Source: Auraticoccus monumenti | Lineage (GTDB): Bacteria > Actinomycetota > Actinomycetes > Propionibacteriales > Propionibacteriaceae | DNA: 64,000 nucleotides | Direction: 5' to 3' | Assembly (NCBI RefSeq): GCF_900101785.1 | Contig: NZ_LT629688.1 | Location: 682,001 to 746,000 of the forward strand | Shown here: positions 54,425 to 62,721 of the stretch, in pieces | Numbering within the stretch: the stretch's first letter is position 1 | How the letters are laid out: every line of letters begins with the position of its first letter | Notes under the pieces: model-generated | The model's database searches: none | Told to the model about the DNA's origin: nothing | What the model saw: only the letters and a program-made list of their open reading frames with translations | Program-made: the position numbers and the translations under genes

Positions 54425-56626
54425 ATGGTGGAGCTGCAGCAGTTCCACCCCCTGCAGCCCCCCCGCGAGCCGGCCCCGGAGAACGCGTGGTCCCGCGACC
54501 TGGTGATCACCCTGGTGGCCTTCATCCTGTGCGCGGTCGCCGGGCTCACCACCAGCGGCGTCCCGGGCGTGCTGGCCGCCCTGATCGCGCTGCCCCTCAT
54601 CGTCCGCCGCCACTACCCGATGCTGATGCTGTACGGCAGCACGGCCGGGGCGCTGATGCAGCTGCCCCTGGGGGACATCCAGTTCTCGGTGGTGGTGGTC
54701 CCCTTCGTGATCTACCAGGTGGCCCGCTGGATCGAGCCGCCGAACGCCGCCCGGCTGTCGGTGATCATAGGCGTGGTCGGCTCGGTGCTGGGCCCGATGG
54801 CCTGGACCCGCTTCGGGGCCAACCTGCAGGTCGACTCCCCGGACCTGCTGGTCTACTGCTTCACCTGCCTGGTCACCGTGCTGACCGCCTACGTGATCGG
54901 ACGCCGCCGCTACGAGGCGGTCCGCTCCAGCGACGACCGCAAGGTGGCCGCCGAGGTCACCCTGCGGATGCAGCTGGCCGCCAGCGAGCAGCGGGCGCGC
55001 GCCGCGGAGGTGAACGAGCGGAACCGGATCGCCCGCGAGCTGCACGACATCGTGGCCCACTCGCTGTCGGTGATCGTGGTGCAGGCCGAGGGCGGACGGG
55101 CCCTGGCGGCCAAGAAGCCCGAGCTCGCCGCGGACGTCCTGGACACCATCGCCGAGACCTCCCGGGAGTCGCTGACGGAGATGCGGCGGATCGTCGGGGT
55201 GCTGCGGAACGGGCCCGAGCGCGGGGCGGCGGACTACAAGCCGGCCCCCGGGCTGGCCGACCTGCCCGACCTGGTGGCCCGCACCACCGACCGCGCCCGG
55301 CTCGAGATCCGCGGTCAGGTGCCCGTCGTGGCCCAGACCCTGGGCCTGAGCGTCTACCGCGTGGTGCAGGAGGCGCTGACCAACATGCTCAAGCACGGCG
55401 GGCCCGACGCCCGGGCCACGGTGCTGCTCGACTGCACCCACCCCGGCACCCTCGAGCTGCGGGTGCTCGACGACGGACGCGGGTCCGGCACCACCTCCGA
55501 CGGTCAGGGCAACGGGCTGCGCGGGATGAACGAGCGGGTCCAGCTGGTCGGGGGACGTCTGCTGGCCCGGCCGCGACGCGAGGGCGGGTTCGAGATCCGG
55601 GCCACCTTCCCGATCGCCCCACGCCCCTCCGCCCCCGAGACCCGCCCCGTGCCCACCCGCGGCGACGGCATCCCGCCGCGACCGGCCTGGGCCACCGCCC
55701 CCGCCACGCGCCCGCGTCCCAGCCCCTCCCCCGCGCTGCCGCCCGGGAACGACCGCCACCCCGGCCGCCCGTACGGCTCCGGGGCGAGCGCCCCCCAGCG
55801 CGACGACGGCCACGGGTCCCGGCAGGTCGGTCCGGCAGCCACCCGGCGTCCGGGCCCCGAGGGGTCGTACGACGGGCACGCCCCCGGGAGCCGACCCGCC
55901 GACGCGAGCGCCCGTCCCTGGGAGCCGGTTCACCCGGCACTGGGCACCCCGAGACGCGACCCGGCCGGGCCGCAGTCCGGCGGACCGGCGGGGCCGCGTC
56001 CGGCCCCGGCCACCGGGACGCCTGATCGCCGTGGGTCCTGGGCCGCGGACGCAGCCGGTTCACCGGGGTCGGGACAGGCCCCCGCACCGGTGCGGCCCCA
56101 GCGCCCGGCGCCGGCAGGGTCCTCCGACCGGCACGCACCACGCCCGCGGGACGGCCGCAGCGCCGCCACGGAGGACGCCACGGCGCTGCCGCGGGTGGCG
56201 GCTCCCGCCGAGCAGCGTCGGTCCTGGGGTGAGCGCGAGGCCGACGTGGCCCGCGAGGCCGCCGGGGCACGCGAGGCCGCCGCCCTGCCGCGGTGGCGCG
56301 GGGTGTCCCTGCAGCCCACGGCCACCGAGCCGCCGGAGCAGGCGGCACTGCCCCGCTCCCGGCGCGACCGGTCCGCGGACGAGACCACCGTGGCCGTCGA
56401 CGTCCAGCCGACCGTGCCCCTCCCCGACCCGCGCCCCGACGACCACCGGTCCGGTGGATCTCGCTCCGGCGACCACCGCTCGGGTGCGCACCGCTCCGGT
56501 GGGCACCGCTCCGGTGGGCACCGGGACGACGACGCCGAACCCACCGTCCAGCTCGCCCCCGAGCTCGAACCCACCCAGGTGCTGCCGGCTGTGCCCGCAC
56601 CCCGTCCCGAAAGAGGTCGCCCGTGA
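54425..56626 (+). CDS. NarL-type sensor histidine kinase with long C-terminal extension
   Basis: This 733-residue protein has four or five membrane spans in residues 25-165 (DLVITLVAFILCAVAG onward), a HisKA_3 helix with phospho-acceptor His207 (IARELHDIVAHSLSVIVVQAEGG) and a HATPase domain ending near residue 395 (VVQEALTNMLKHGG, GNGLRGMNERVQLVGG). The next 335 residues are Pro/Arg/Gly-rich and probably disordered. They hold repeats around HRSGGHRSGG and two acidic PTVxLxPxLEPTQVLP-like motifs near the end. Such an extension is not normal for the family. The stop overlaps the response-regulator start. Confidence 0.88.
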   Translation: MVELQQFHPLQPPREPAPENAWSRDLVITLVAFILCAVAGLTTSGVPGVLAALIALPLIVRRHYPMLMLYGSTAGALMQLPLGDIQFSVVVVPFVIYQVARWIEPPNAARLSVIIGVVGSVLGPMAWTRFGANLQVDSPDLLVYCFTCLVTVLTAYVIGRRRYEAVRSSDDRKVAAEVTLRMQLAASEQRARAAEVNERNRIARELHDIVAHSLSVIVVQAEGGRALAAKKPELAADVLDTIAETSRESLTEMRRIVGVLRNGPERGAADYKPAPGLADLPDLVARTTDRARLEIRGQVPVVAQTLGLSVYRVVQEALTNMLKHGGPDARATVLLDCTHPGTLELRVLDDGRGSGTTSDGQGNGLRGMNERVQLVGGRLLARPRREGGFEIRATFPIAPRPSAPETRPVPTRGDGIPPRPAWATAPATRPRPSPSPALPPGNDRHPGRPYGSGASAPQRDDGHGSRQVGPAATRRPGPEGSYDGHAPGSRPADASARPWEPVHPALGTPRRDPAGPQSGGPAGPRPAPATGTPDRRGSWAADAAGSPGSGQAPAPVRPQRPAPAGSSDRHAPRPRDGRSAATEDATALPRVAAPAEQRRSWGEREADVAREAAGAREAAALPRWRGVSLQPTATEPPEQAALPRSRRDRSADETTVAVDVQPTVPLPDPRPDDHRSGGSRSGDHRSGAHRSGGHRSGGHRDDDAEPTVQLAPELEPTQVLPAVPAPRPERGRP

Positions 56627-57288
56627 CCCCCACCCGCGTCTTCCTCGTCGACGACCAGTCCCTGGTCCGCGGCGGCTTCCGCATGCTGATCGAGGCCGAG
56701 GACGACATGGAGGTGGTCGGAGAGGCCTCCGACGGGGCTCAGGCGGTGCGGGCGCTGTCCACCGCGCCCGCCGACGTGGTGCTGATGGACATCCGGATGC
56801 CGGTGATGGACGGCGTCGAGGCCACCCACCGGCTGGTGCACTCCGGCAACCCCACCAAGGTCCTGGTGCTGACCACCTTCGACATGGACGAGTACGTCTT
56901 CGCCGCGCTCAAGGCCGGGGCCAGCGGGTTCCTGCTCAAGGACGCCCGCCCCGAGGAGCTGCTCTCGGCCGTCCGCGACGTGGCCGCCGGTGACGCCGTG
57001 ATGTCACCCAGCGTCACCCGCCGGCTGCTCGAGCACGTGGTCCCGACCCTGCCCGCCTCCCCCCGCGACCGCGGCCCGGACCCGCGGCTGGCGCTGCTGA
57101 CCGAGCGGGAGCGCGAGGTGCTGGTCGAGATCGCCGGCGGGGCCACCAACTCCGAGATCGCCCGGACCCTCTTCATGGCCGAGGGCACCGTCAAGACCCA
57201 CATCGGACGGCTGCTGGCCAAGCTGGAGTGCCGGGACCGGGTCGGGCTGGTGCTGCTGGCCTTCGAGACCCGCCTGGTCCAGCTCTGA
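56623..57288 (+). CDS. NarL/FixJ family response regulator
   Basis: This 221-residue protein starts at GTG 56623 with AAAGAGG upstream. The receiver has FLVDDQSLVRGGFRMLIE (acidic pair), VVLMDIRMPVMDG (phospho-Asp) and GFLLKDARPEELL (Lys). The C-terminal LuxR HTH is LTEREREVLVEIAGGATNSEIARTLFMAEGTVKTHIGRLLAKL. It is the cognate partner of the histidine kinase encoded just before it (4-bp overlap). Confidence 0.95.
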   Translation: MTPTRVFLVDDQSLVRGGFRMLIEAEDDMEVVGEASDGAQAVRALSTAPADVVLMDIRMPVMDGVEATHRLVHSGNPTKVLVLTTFDMDEYVFAALKAGASGFLLKDARPEELLSAVRDVAAGDAVMSPSVTRRLLEHVVPTLPASPRDRGPDPRLALLTEREREVLVEIAGGATNSEIARTLFMAEGTVKTHIGRLLAKLECRDRVGLVLLAFETRLVQL

Positions 57289-57316
57289 GCCGGCCACCGG
57301 CGACGCGAGGGCTCCG

Positions 57317-57886
57317 GTGAGCGACGGGTCGGCGGACCCCGCGATCGACGGTGAGGGTGCGGACCCGGGTACCGACGAGGTCGTGCTGCGGACCGACCGG
57401 CTGCTGCTCAGGCCCTGGCGGGTCGAGGACGCCGCCGTCCAGCGCGAGCTCTGGCTGGAACGCGACCCCCGGGTGCCTCCGCACCGTCGCATCGACGCCG
57501 ACGGGCACCCCACGCTCGAGGACCTCGAGGAGTGGATCCGCACCCACCCGCCTGGCCGCACCGGGTTGCTGGCGGTCGAGCGGAGGACCGGCGGTGAGGT
57601 GATCGGCTACTGCGGTCTGGTCGACAGCGGCCGTGGCGCCGAGGACGAGCCCGAGCTGGCCTTCGAGCTGCTCCGCCGGGAGTGGGGGCAGGGCTACGCG
57701 ACCGAGGCCTCGCTCGCGGTGCTCGACTGGGCGAGGACGTCGGGGCACGTGCGCCTGTGGGCGACGGTGCGGGAGTGGAACACGGCCTCGCGCCGGGTGC
57801 TGGCCAAGGTCGGCTTCGTCGAGACCGACCGGGTGGAGCCCGACGACGTCCACGGCCGCACGATCTTCACCACCCGCCTGCTCTGA
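57317..57886 (+). CDS. GNAT family N-acetyltransferase (RimJ/RimL-like)
   Basis: This is a 189-residue protein. LRTDRLLLRPWRVEDAAVQREL opens the GNAT_3 domain, GEVIGYCGLVDSGRG and ELLRREWGQGYATEASLAVLDWA carry the acetyl-CoA pyrophosphate-binding site, and WNTASRRVLAKVGFVETDRV closes it. Substrate unknown; relatives acetylate ribosomal-protein N-termini or antibiotics. GTG start 28 bp after the response-regulator gene, possibly cotranscribed. Confidence 0.88.
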   Translation: MSDGSADPAIDGEGADPGTDEVVLRTDRLLLRPWRVEDAAVQRELWLERDPRVPPHRRIDADGHPTLEDLEEWIRTHPPGRTGLLAVERRTGGEVIGYCGLVDSGRGAEDEPELAFELLRREWGQGYATEASLAVLDWARTSGHVRLWATVREWNTASRRVLAKVGFVETDRVEPDDVHGRTIFTTRLL

Positions 57887-57915
57887 CCGGCCCCGGGTCG
57901 GACCGGCCTCGCCGT

Positions 57916-58554
57916 TCAGTCGGTCGGCCGCACGCCCAGGGCGGCGCCCACCTGCTCGACGCCGTCGCGCAAGGACGCACGCAGGTCCTCGGGGGTGAGC
58001 ACCCCGGGGTAGAAGAGGTGCTGGGCGCAGACGCCGTCGGCCAGCAGGTGCAGCCGGGCGGCGGCCTCCTCCAGCCCCGGCTCGAGGGGGTCGACCGGGG
58101 TCAGCTCGACCGCCCGTCCCACGAGCACCAGCACGGCCAGGCGCGTCAGCACCCGCAGGCCGGCGTGGCTGGCGTCGATGAACTCCCGGTCCTGCCCGGG
58201 TGAGGTCCGCTCCAGCTCGGCCAGGGCCACGGCGACCAGCAGCTCGGTCCGGCGCCGGTCGTCCAGCGGGACCAGCTCCTCCAGCAGCCGGCAGGCCCGC
58301 TCCTGCGGGTCGGGTCCTGGCTCCTTCAGGACGCCGAGCAACCGGTCCGGCACCTCGTCCCGGATGATCCGGCCGGCGAAGCGCAGCAGGTCGTCCTGGG
58401 TGCTGAAGTAGTGCCGGATCGCCCCCGAGGACAGGCCCGACTCCGCCACCACCGCCCGCACGGACGCGCCCCGCAGACCGTCCCGCTCGAGCAGCCGCCA
58501 GACCGCCCGGGCGATGTCGCGGCGGCGCTGCTCGTGGTCGACGATCCTGGGCAC
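57916..58554 (-). CDS. TetR family transcriptional regulator
   Basis: This 212-residue regulator has the HTH HEQRRRDIARAVWRLLERDGLRGASVRAVVAESGLSSGAIRHYFSTQDDLL and a BetI-like C-terminal domain (LLEELVPLDDRRRTELLVAVALAE, FIDASHAGLRVL). It is divergent from the GAP-family membrane protein gene, and two CACGATCGT boxes occupy the gap. Confidence 0.9.
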   Translation of the reverse strand: MPRIVDHEQRRRDIARAVWRLLERDGLRGASVRAVVAESGLSSGAIRHYFSTQDDLLRFAGRIIRDEVPDRLLGVLKEPGPDPQERACRLLEELVPLDDRRRTELLVAVALAELERTSPGQDREFIDASHAGLRVLTRLAVLVLVGRAVELTPVDPLEPGLEEAAARLHLLADGVCAQHLFYPGVLTPEDLRASLRDGVEQVGAALGVRPTD

Positions 58555-58588
58555 GCGCCCATGCTGCCACCTCCACCGCTTTTTGTCG

Positions 58589-58626
58589 CACGATCGTTCT
58601 GCTACCGTTCTAGCACGATCGTGTTA
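58589..58626. promoter_or_regulatory. Two operator-like CACGATCGT boxes
   Basis: CACGATCGTT (58589-58598) and the perfect palindrome CACGATCGTG (58614-58623, within the 16-bp imperfect dyad 58611-58626) stand 25 bp apart between the divergent TetR and GAP-family genes. They are likely the binding sites of this TetR protein. AAGGAG follows at 58629 for the GAP gene. Confidence 0.65.
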
Positions 58627-58640
58627 CTAAAGGAGTGGTC

Positions 58641-59369
58641 ATGGACCTGCTCGGTCTCGGCGTGCTGGCCGGCCTCGCGCTGGTGGACAGCACCAGCATC
58701 GGCACCCTCGTCGTCCCGGTGGTGCTGCTGCTGCGACCGCGGGTCCACCCGGGCCTGGTGCTGCTCTACCTGGCCACCATCGCGGTGTTCTACCTCGCGG
58801 TCGGGCTGCTGCTGATGGCCGGGGCCACCACCCTGCTGCCGCGGCTGGGCGCGGCACTGGAGACCCCTGCCGCCTACGCCGTCCAGCTCGCGCTGGGTGT
58901 CGGCCTGGTGGTGCTGGCCTTCAGGATCGAGCCCAGGGCGGCGGCCCGCCGCCGGGAGCGGAGGGGTCTGCCGCCGACCGGCGAGCCCCGCTGGCAGCGT
59001 CGGATCGAGGCGGCCGCGGACCGTCCGGGCACCATGGTCGGCCTCGCCCTGGGCGCCGGGCTGGCCGAGGCCGCGACGATGCTGCCCTACCTCGGCGCGA
59101 TCGCGCTGCTGGTCGGCTCGGGTCTCGGCGCATGGACTTCGAGCGGCCTGCTCGGCGGCTACGTGCTGGTGATGGTGCTCCCGGCCCTGGTGCTGCTGGT
59201 GCTGCGGCTGGCCGGCGGACGCCGGTGGGACCCGGCGATGCAGCGGTTGCGGGACTGGATCGCCCGGCACAGCGCGGGGACGCTGTCGTGGGTGGTCGGC
59301 ATCCTCGGCGTGCTGCTGGCCCGTGACGCCGTCCCCCACCTCGCACCCCTGCTGGACCGCCTCGGCTGA
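58641..59369 (+). CDS. GAP family (Sap-like) membrane protein
   Basis: This 242-residue protein has six predicted spans. LLGLGVLAGLALVDSTSIGTLVVPVVLLLRP and LALGAGLAEAATMLPYLGAIALL are the two related halves of the GAP/Sap (sulfolipid-addressing) family, which belongs to the LysE-like fold. Members are linked to export of lipids or small molecules. The start is ATG 58641 with AAGGAG. Expression is probably repressed by the divergent TetR protein. Confidence 0.85.
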   Translation: MDLLGLGVLAGLALVDSTSIGTLVVPVVLLLRPRVHPGLVLLYLATIAVFYLAVGLLLMAGATTLLPRLGAALETPAAYAVQLALGVGLVVLAFRIEPRAAARRRERRGLPPTGEPRWQRRIEAAADRPGTMVGLALGAGLAEAATMLPYLGAIALLVGSGLGAWTSSGLLGGYVLVMVLPALVLLVLRLAGGRRWDPAMQRLRDWIARHSAGTLSWVVGILGVLLARDAVPHLAPLLDRLG

Positions 59370-59395
59370 GACGGCTCAGCCGCACCGACGACCCC

Positions 59396-59464
59396 CAGAA
59401 CCGGTCACCCAGCCCGACGGCGCCGCCCGTGACGCCGGGCCGTCGGGCTCAGTGACCGCTTCTG
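59396..59464. repeat. Single palindromic repeat of the AACCGGTCA family
   Basis: The arms 59396-59420 and 59440-59464 are complementary in 22 of 25 positions, with a 19-nt loop. The left arm reads CAGAACCGGTCACCCAGCCC and then GACGG, the AGCCCGAC type of the family at 4109 and 26217. It lies between convergent genes and its right arm overlaps the stop codon of the lycopene-cyclase-like gene (59449-59451), so it also serves as that gene's 3' end and may be a bidirectional terminator. Confidence 0.85.
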
Positions 59465-60594
59465 AGCGTGGCGCCCAGCTCGGCGACGGTGGACCGGACG
59501 GCCGTCGCGGTCAGCCGCGGGGGCAGGTGGCGGGCCATCACCAGCATCGCGGCCATGGTGCTCTGCGGTGCGTCCCGGTGGGAGAGGTAGCCGCGCTGGA
59601 GCTCCACCGGCAGGTCGAAGAAGGCGTCGAAGAAGGCCAGGGTGCCCTCGGGGGGCAGCGAGAGCAGGGTCCGCAGACCGGCCTGGCGGAGCCGGTGGGT
59701 CACCCGGGCCGCCGGCGGCCAGAGGGCCCGACCTGGGTCGCGACCGGCGGCCACCGCGTCGACCAGACGGTCCACCTCGCGCAACGACACGGCCACGCTG
59801 TAGCCGGTCCCCGGGTGCATCAGCCCGCCCCGGGACCCGAACAGCACGGGTCCGCCGCGCACCTGGTCGGCCGGGTCGGCCTCCACGGAGAAGCGGACGT
59901 GCTCGGTGCGCTCGAAGCCGGACAGGGTGAGCCCGCGCCCGGCCAGTCGCGACTCCAGCCGGCGACGGAGCTCGCGCATCCCCAGCGCCGGACGTCCGAC
60001 CAGGCAGGTCTCCTCCAGCAGGGTGTCCTGCTCGGAGAGCGGGACGGCGTAGAGGAAGGTGGGCGGGGCCTCCGGTGGGGTGTCGTGGTCGCGCCGCCAG
60101 TCCATCAGCCAGGGCCCGCCGAGCACCTCCTCGGCCCGCTGCCGCGGCACCACCACCCCGACGGCGGTCTGCTGCGCCCGGTCCGGGTGCAGGCCGGCGC
60201 CTCGGGCGTCCACCACGTGCTCGGCCACCACCTGGCTGCCGTCGGAGAGCCAGACGGTGCGGCCGCTGACCCGCCGGACGAGCTGGGGCAGCACGCTCGC
60301 GCCGGAGAGGTCCAGGACGTCCTGCAGCCCGCCGGTGCTCAGCACCGCGTAGTCGCGGGTCAGCTCGCGCTCGCGGCGGGCCCAGACCCGCGGCCGGAAC
60401 CGGGTGTCCAGCACCTCGGCCGGCAACCAGGACGGGAGCTCGTCGACCCAGGCGGCGTAGGTGGGGGTCCAGCGACGGTCCGGCGACGGGTCGACCGCCA
60501 CCACGTCCACCCCGCGGGCGGCGAGGCGGTGCGTCAGGGCGCGCCCGGCCGGGCCGAGCCCCAGCACCGCCACCGTCGCCCGTCGCACACCCAT
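59449..60594 (-). CDS. Lycopene cyclase (CrtY/CrtL-type) family protein
   Basis: This 381-residue FAD/NAD-binding protein starts at ATG 60594 (MGVRRATVAVLGLGPAGRALTHRLAARG). Family motifs are VDARGAGLHP, MDWR, FLYAVPLSEQDTLLEETCLV and FGSRGGLMHPGTGYSVAVSLREVDRLV, followed by LRQAGLRTLLSLPPEGTLAFFDAFFDLP. It should cyclise lycopene ends to beta-ionone rings using reduced FAD. No other carotenoid gene lies in the window, so its substrate must be made by a distant cluster. Confidence 0.85.
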   Translation of the reverse strand: MGVRRATVAVLGLGPAGRALTHRLAARGVDVVAVDPSPDRRWTPTYAAWVDELPSWLPAEVLDTRFRPRVWARRERELTRDYAVLSTGGLQDVLDLSGASVLPQLVRRVSGRTVWLSDGSQVVAEHVVDARGAGLHPDRAQQTAVGVVVPRQRAEEVLGGPWLMDWRRDHDTPPEAPPTFLYAVPLSEQDTLLEETCLVGRPALGMRELRRRLESRLAGRGLTLSGFERTEHVRFSVEADPADQVRGGPVLFGSRGGLMHPGTGYSVAVSLREVDRLVDAVAAGRDPGRALWPPAARVTHRLRQAGLRTLLSLPPEGTLAFFDAFFDLPVELQRGYLSHRDAPQSTMAAMLVMARHLPPRLTATAVRSTVAELGATLRSGH

Positions 60595-60662
60595 GCCGGA
60601 ACCGTAGCCGCTGGCCTCCAGGCTCTGGCACCCCGCTTGGCCGGGGTTGTCAGAGTGGAGCC

Positions 60663-61913
60663 GTGAGAGCTGCCGCCGTCTCGACGTCCCTGCTGGTGCT
60701 GCTGACGCTGAGCGCGTGCTCCGGATCGGGAACCACCCCCGCCGACGATCCGCCCGCGCCCGCCGCCCCGACCCCGGCACCCTCCAGCGCCACCCCGACG
60801 GCCGGCGCGACCGGTCCCTCGACCCCGAGCGCCACCCCCACCGCGGAGCCGACGCCCGAGGGCTTCCCCGAGCTCGAGGTCGAGGTGCTGGCCGACGACC
60901 TCACCCTGCCGTGGGACGTCGACGAGCTGGCCGGCGGTGGGTTGCTGGTGACGGAGAAGGAGAGCGGACGCATCCTGCTCCTCGACGGCGACCAGCGGCG
61001 CGAGCTCTCCGGTGGGCCGTCGGGGCTCTGGTCCAGCGGGGAGACCGGGCTGATGTCGATCGTGGTGGACCCCTCCGACGAGGACCGCTTCCTCACCTGC
61101 CACGGTCACAGCGACGGCGGCGCGACCGACGTCCGGGTGGTGGAGTGGACCCTGGACGAGGACCGGACGCAGGCCACCGAGGGCGACGCCCTGATCACCG
61201 GGATCGAGTCCACCACCGGCCGGCACGGCGGCTGCCGGATGGAGGTCAGCCCCGACGGCGAGCTCTTCGTGGGCACCGGCGACGCCGCCGTGGGCACCAA
61301 CCCCCGCGACCTGACCAGCCTCAACGGCAAGGTGCTGCGCGCCGACGCCGGTACCGGCGACCCCCTGCCCGACAACCCCTTCGCCGACTCCGACGACGCC
61401 GCCACCCAGCTGGTCTGGACCTACGGGCACCGCAACGTGCAGGGCCTGGCCGTGGTCGACGGCACCGTGTGGTCCGCCGAGCACGGACCCGACGTCGACG
61501 ACGAGGTGAACCGGCTCGAGGCCGGCGGTGACTACGGCTGGGACCCGGTGCCGGCCGGCGGCGGTGGCGGGTACGACGAGTCGGTGCCGATGACCGACGA
61601 CGACCTCGACGGCGACCAGGTGGCCGCGGCCTGGAGCTCCGGGGACCCGACGCTGGCCACGTCGGGGATGACCCTGGTCGAGGGTGCGGAGTGGGGCGGC
61701 TACGCCGGCGGGCTGGCGGTGGCCACGCTCAAGGCCCAGCAGATGCTCTTCCTCCCCCTCGACGACGGGGAGGTGGGCGAGGCCCGGGTCCCCGAGGTGC
61801 TGACCGAGCACGGACGTCTGCGCTCGGTGACCCAGGCCGCCGACGGCGCGCTGCTGGTCACCACCTCCAACGGCAGCGACGACGAGCTGCTCCGCGTGAC
61901 CCCGCGCTCCTAG
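60663..61913 (+). CDS. PQQ-dependent sugar dehydrogenase-type lipoprotein
   Basis: This 416-residue protein starts at GTG 60663. A lipoprotein signal (LVLLTLSACSGS, Cys19) is followed by a Pro/Thr/Ala-rich linker to about residue 68. The six-bladed propeller has LTLPWDVDELAGGGLLVTEKESGRI, ETGLMSIVVDPSDED, GRHGGCRMEVSPDGELFVGTGD, LNGKVLRADAGTGDPLPDNPF, VWTYGHRNVQGLAV and SAEHGPDVDDEVNRLEAGGDYGW. These are the soluble glucose-dehydrogenase (GdhB/YliI) motifs for PQQ and calcium. It should oxidise an aldose at the outer membrane face. The 61914-62031 gap holds nothing clear. Confidence 0.88.
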   Translation: MRAAAVSTSLLVLLTLSACSGSGTTPADDPPAPAAPTPAPSSATPTAGATGPSTPSATPTAEPTPEGFPELEVEVLADDLTLPWDVDELAGGGLLVTEKESGRILLLDGDQRRELSGGPSGLWSSGETGLMSIVVDPSDEDRFLTCHGHSDGGATDVRVVEWTLDEDRTQATEGDALITGIESTTGRHGGCRMEVSPDGELFVGTGDAAVGTNPRDLTSLNGKVLRADAGTGDPLPDNPFADSDDAATQLVWTYGHRNVQGLAVVDGTVWSAEHGPDVDDEVNRLEAGGDYGWDPVPAGGGGGYDESVPMTDDDLDGDQVAAAWSSGDPTLATSGMTLVEGAEWGGYAGGLAVATLKAQQMLFLPLDDGEVGEARVPEVLTEHGRLRSVTQAADGALLVTTSNGSDDELLRVTPRS

Positions 61914-62031
61914 AGCACCCGGTGCGTCGGGCGGAGCCCTGCGGCAGTGGTGCGCCGGTACCGGATCGGGCGCTGACCAGGGCGTCCGCGTCCGCCCCTG
62001 CCGGGCCCGCTCGGGTCCGGCCGGAGCGCAC

Positions 62032-62622
62032 TCAGCGAGGTCGGACCAGCCGGGCCAGCACGTCGGCCATCTCCGGGCGCAGCTCCTCCACCGGGACGGC
62101 GGGCTGGTCGACGGCGTGCTGCAGGACGCCGTCGGCGACGATGGCGAGCCACACCGCGAGCCGCTGCGGCGGGAGGTCACCGCGGACCGTCCCCTGCCTC
62201 TGACCGGCGGCCACCAGCTCGGTCAGGGTCTCCCGGACGAGGTCGGTCTCGGCGGTGAGGACCGCGGTCACCCGGGCGTCCTCGGGCAGACCGCCGAGGA
62301 CGGCGACGAACCCGGCCAGGTCCGGGTCGGACGCCTCGGCGAGGACGTGCTCGCACCACTGGTCGAGGGCACCGATCGCGTCGTCGGCCGCGGCCTGGCG
62401 GATCCGGTCCAGGGCCTCGCGGGTGTGGGCGAGGCCGTCCTCGAGCACCGCGACCAGCACCGCGGCCTTGGTGGGGAAGTAGTGGAAGAAGGTGCCCGAC
62501 GAGACGGCTGCGGACCGGCAGATCTGCGCGGTGCTGGTGCGCTCGTAGCCGTGCGCGGCGAAGAGCCGGTACGCCGCGGCGACGATCTCGGAGCGTCGGT
62601 CCCTGCGCTCATCCGCACCCAT
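62032..62622 (-). CDS. TetR family transcriptional regulator
   Basis: This 196-residue regulator starts at ATG 62622 (GGAGGGAGGCGGGGCG before it). The HTH is RRSEIVAAAYRLFAAHGYERTSTAQICRSAAVSSGTFFHYFPTKAAVL. The C-terminal domain is of the AcrR-like class. It is divergent from the CPBP protease gene, with three regularly spaced ACTCTAG boxes in the gap. Confidence 0.9.
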   Translation of the reverse strand: MGADERRDRRSEIVAAAYRLFAAHGYERTSTAQICRSAAVSSGTFFHYFPTKAAVLVAVLEDGLAHTREALDRIRQAAADDAIGALDQWCEHVLAEASDPDLAGFVAVLGGLPEDARVTAVLTAETDLVRETLTELVAAGQRQGTVRGDLPPQRLAVWLAIVADGVLQHAVDQPAVPVEELRPEMADVLARLVRPR

Positions 62623-62682
62623 CGCCCCGCCTCCCTCCATCGGCCTCGCCCGGGTCGACCACTCGACTCCGACGCGCCGCCC

Positions 62683-62717
62683 ACTCTAGCGCAGCCACTC
62701 TAGAGCGCCTACTCTAG
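62683..62717. promoter_or_regulatory. Three ACTCTAG boxes with 14-bp period
   Basis: ACTCTAG occurs at 62683-62689, 62697-62703 and 62711-62717, exactly 14 bp apart, between the divergent TetR and CPBP genes. The second forms the palindrome CTCTAGAG. The third overlaps TACTCT (62710-62715), which is 6 nt before the ATG at 62722 and may be the -10 box of a leaderless transcript. TetR binding here would block that promoter. Confidence 0.6.
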
Positions 62718-62721
62718 TGTG

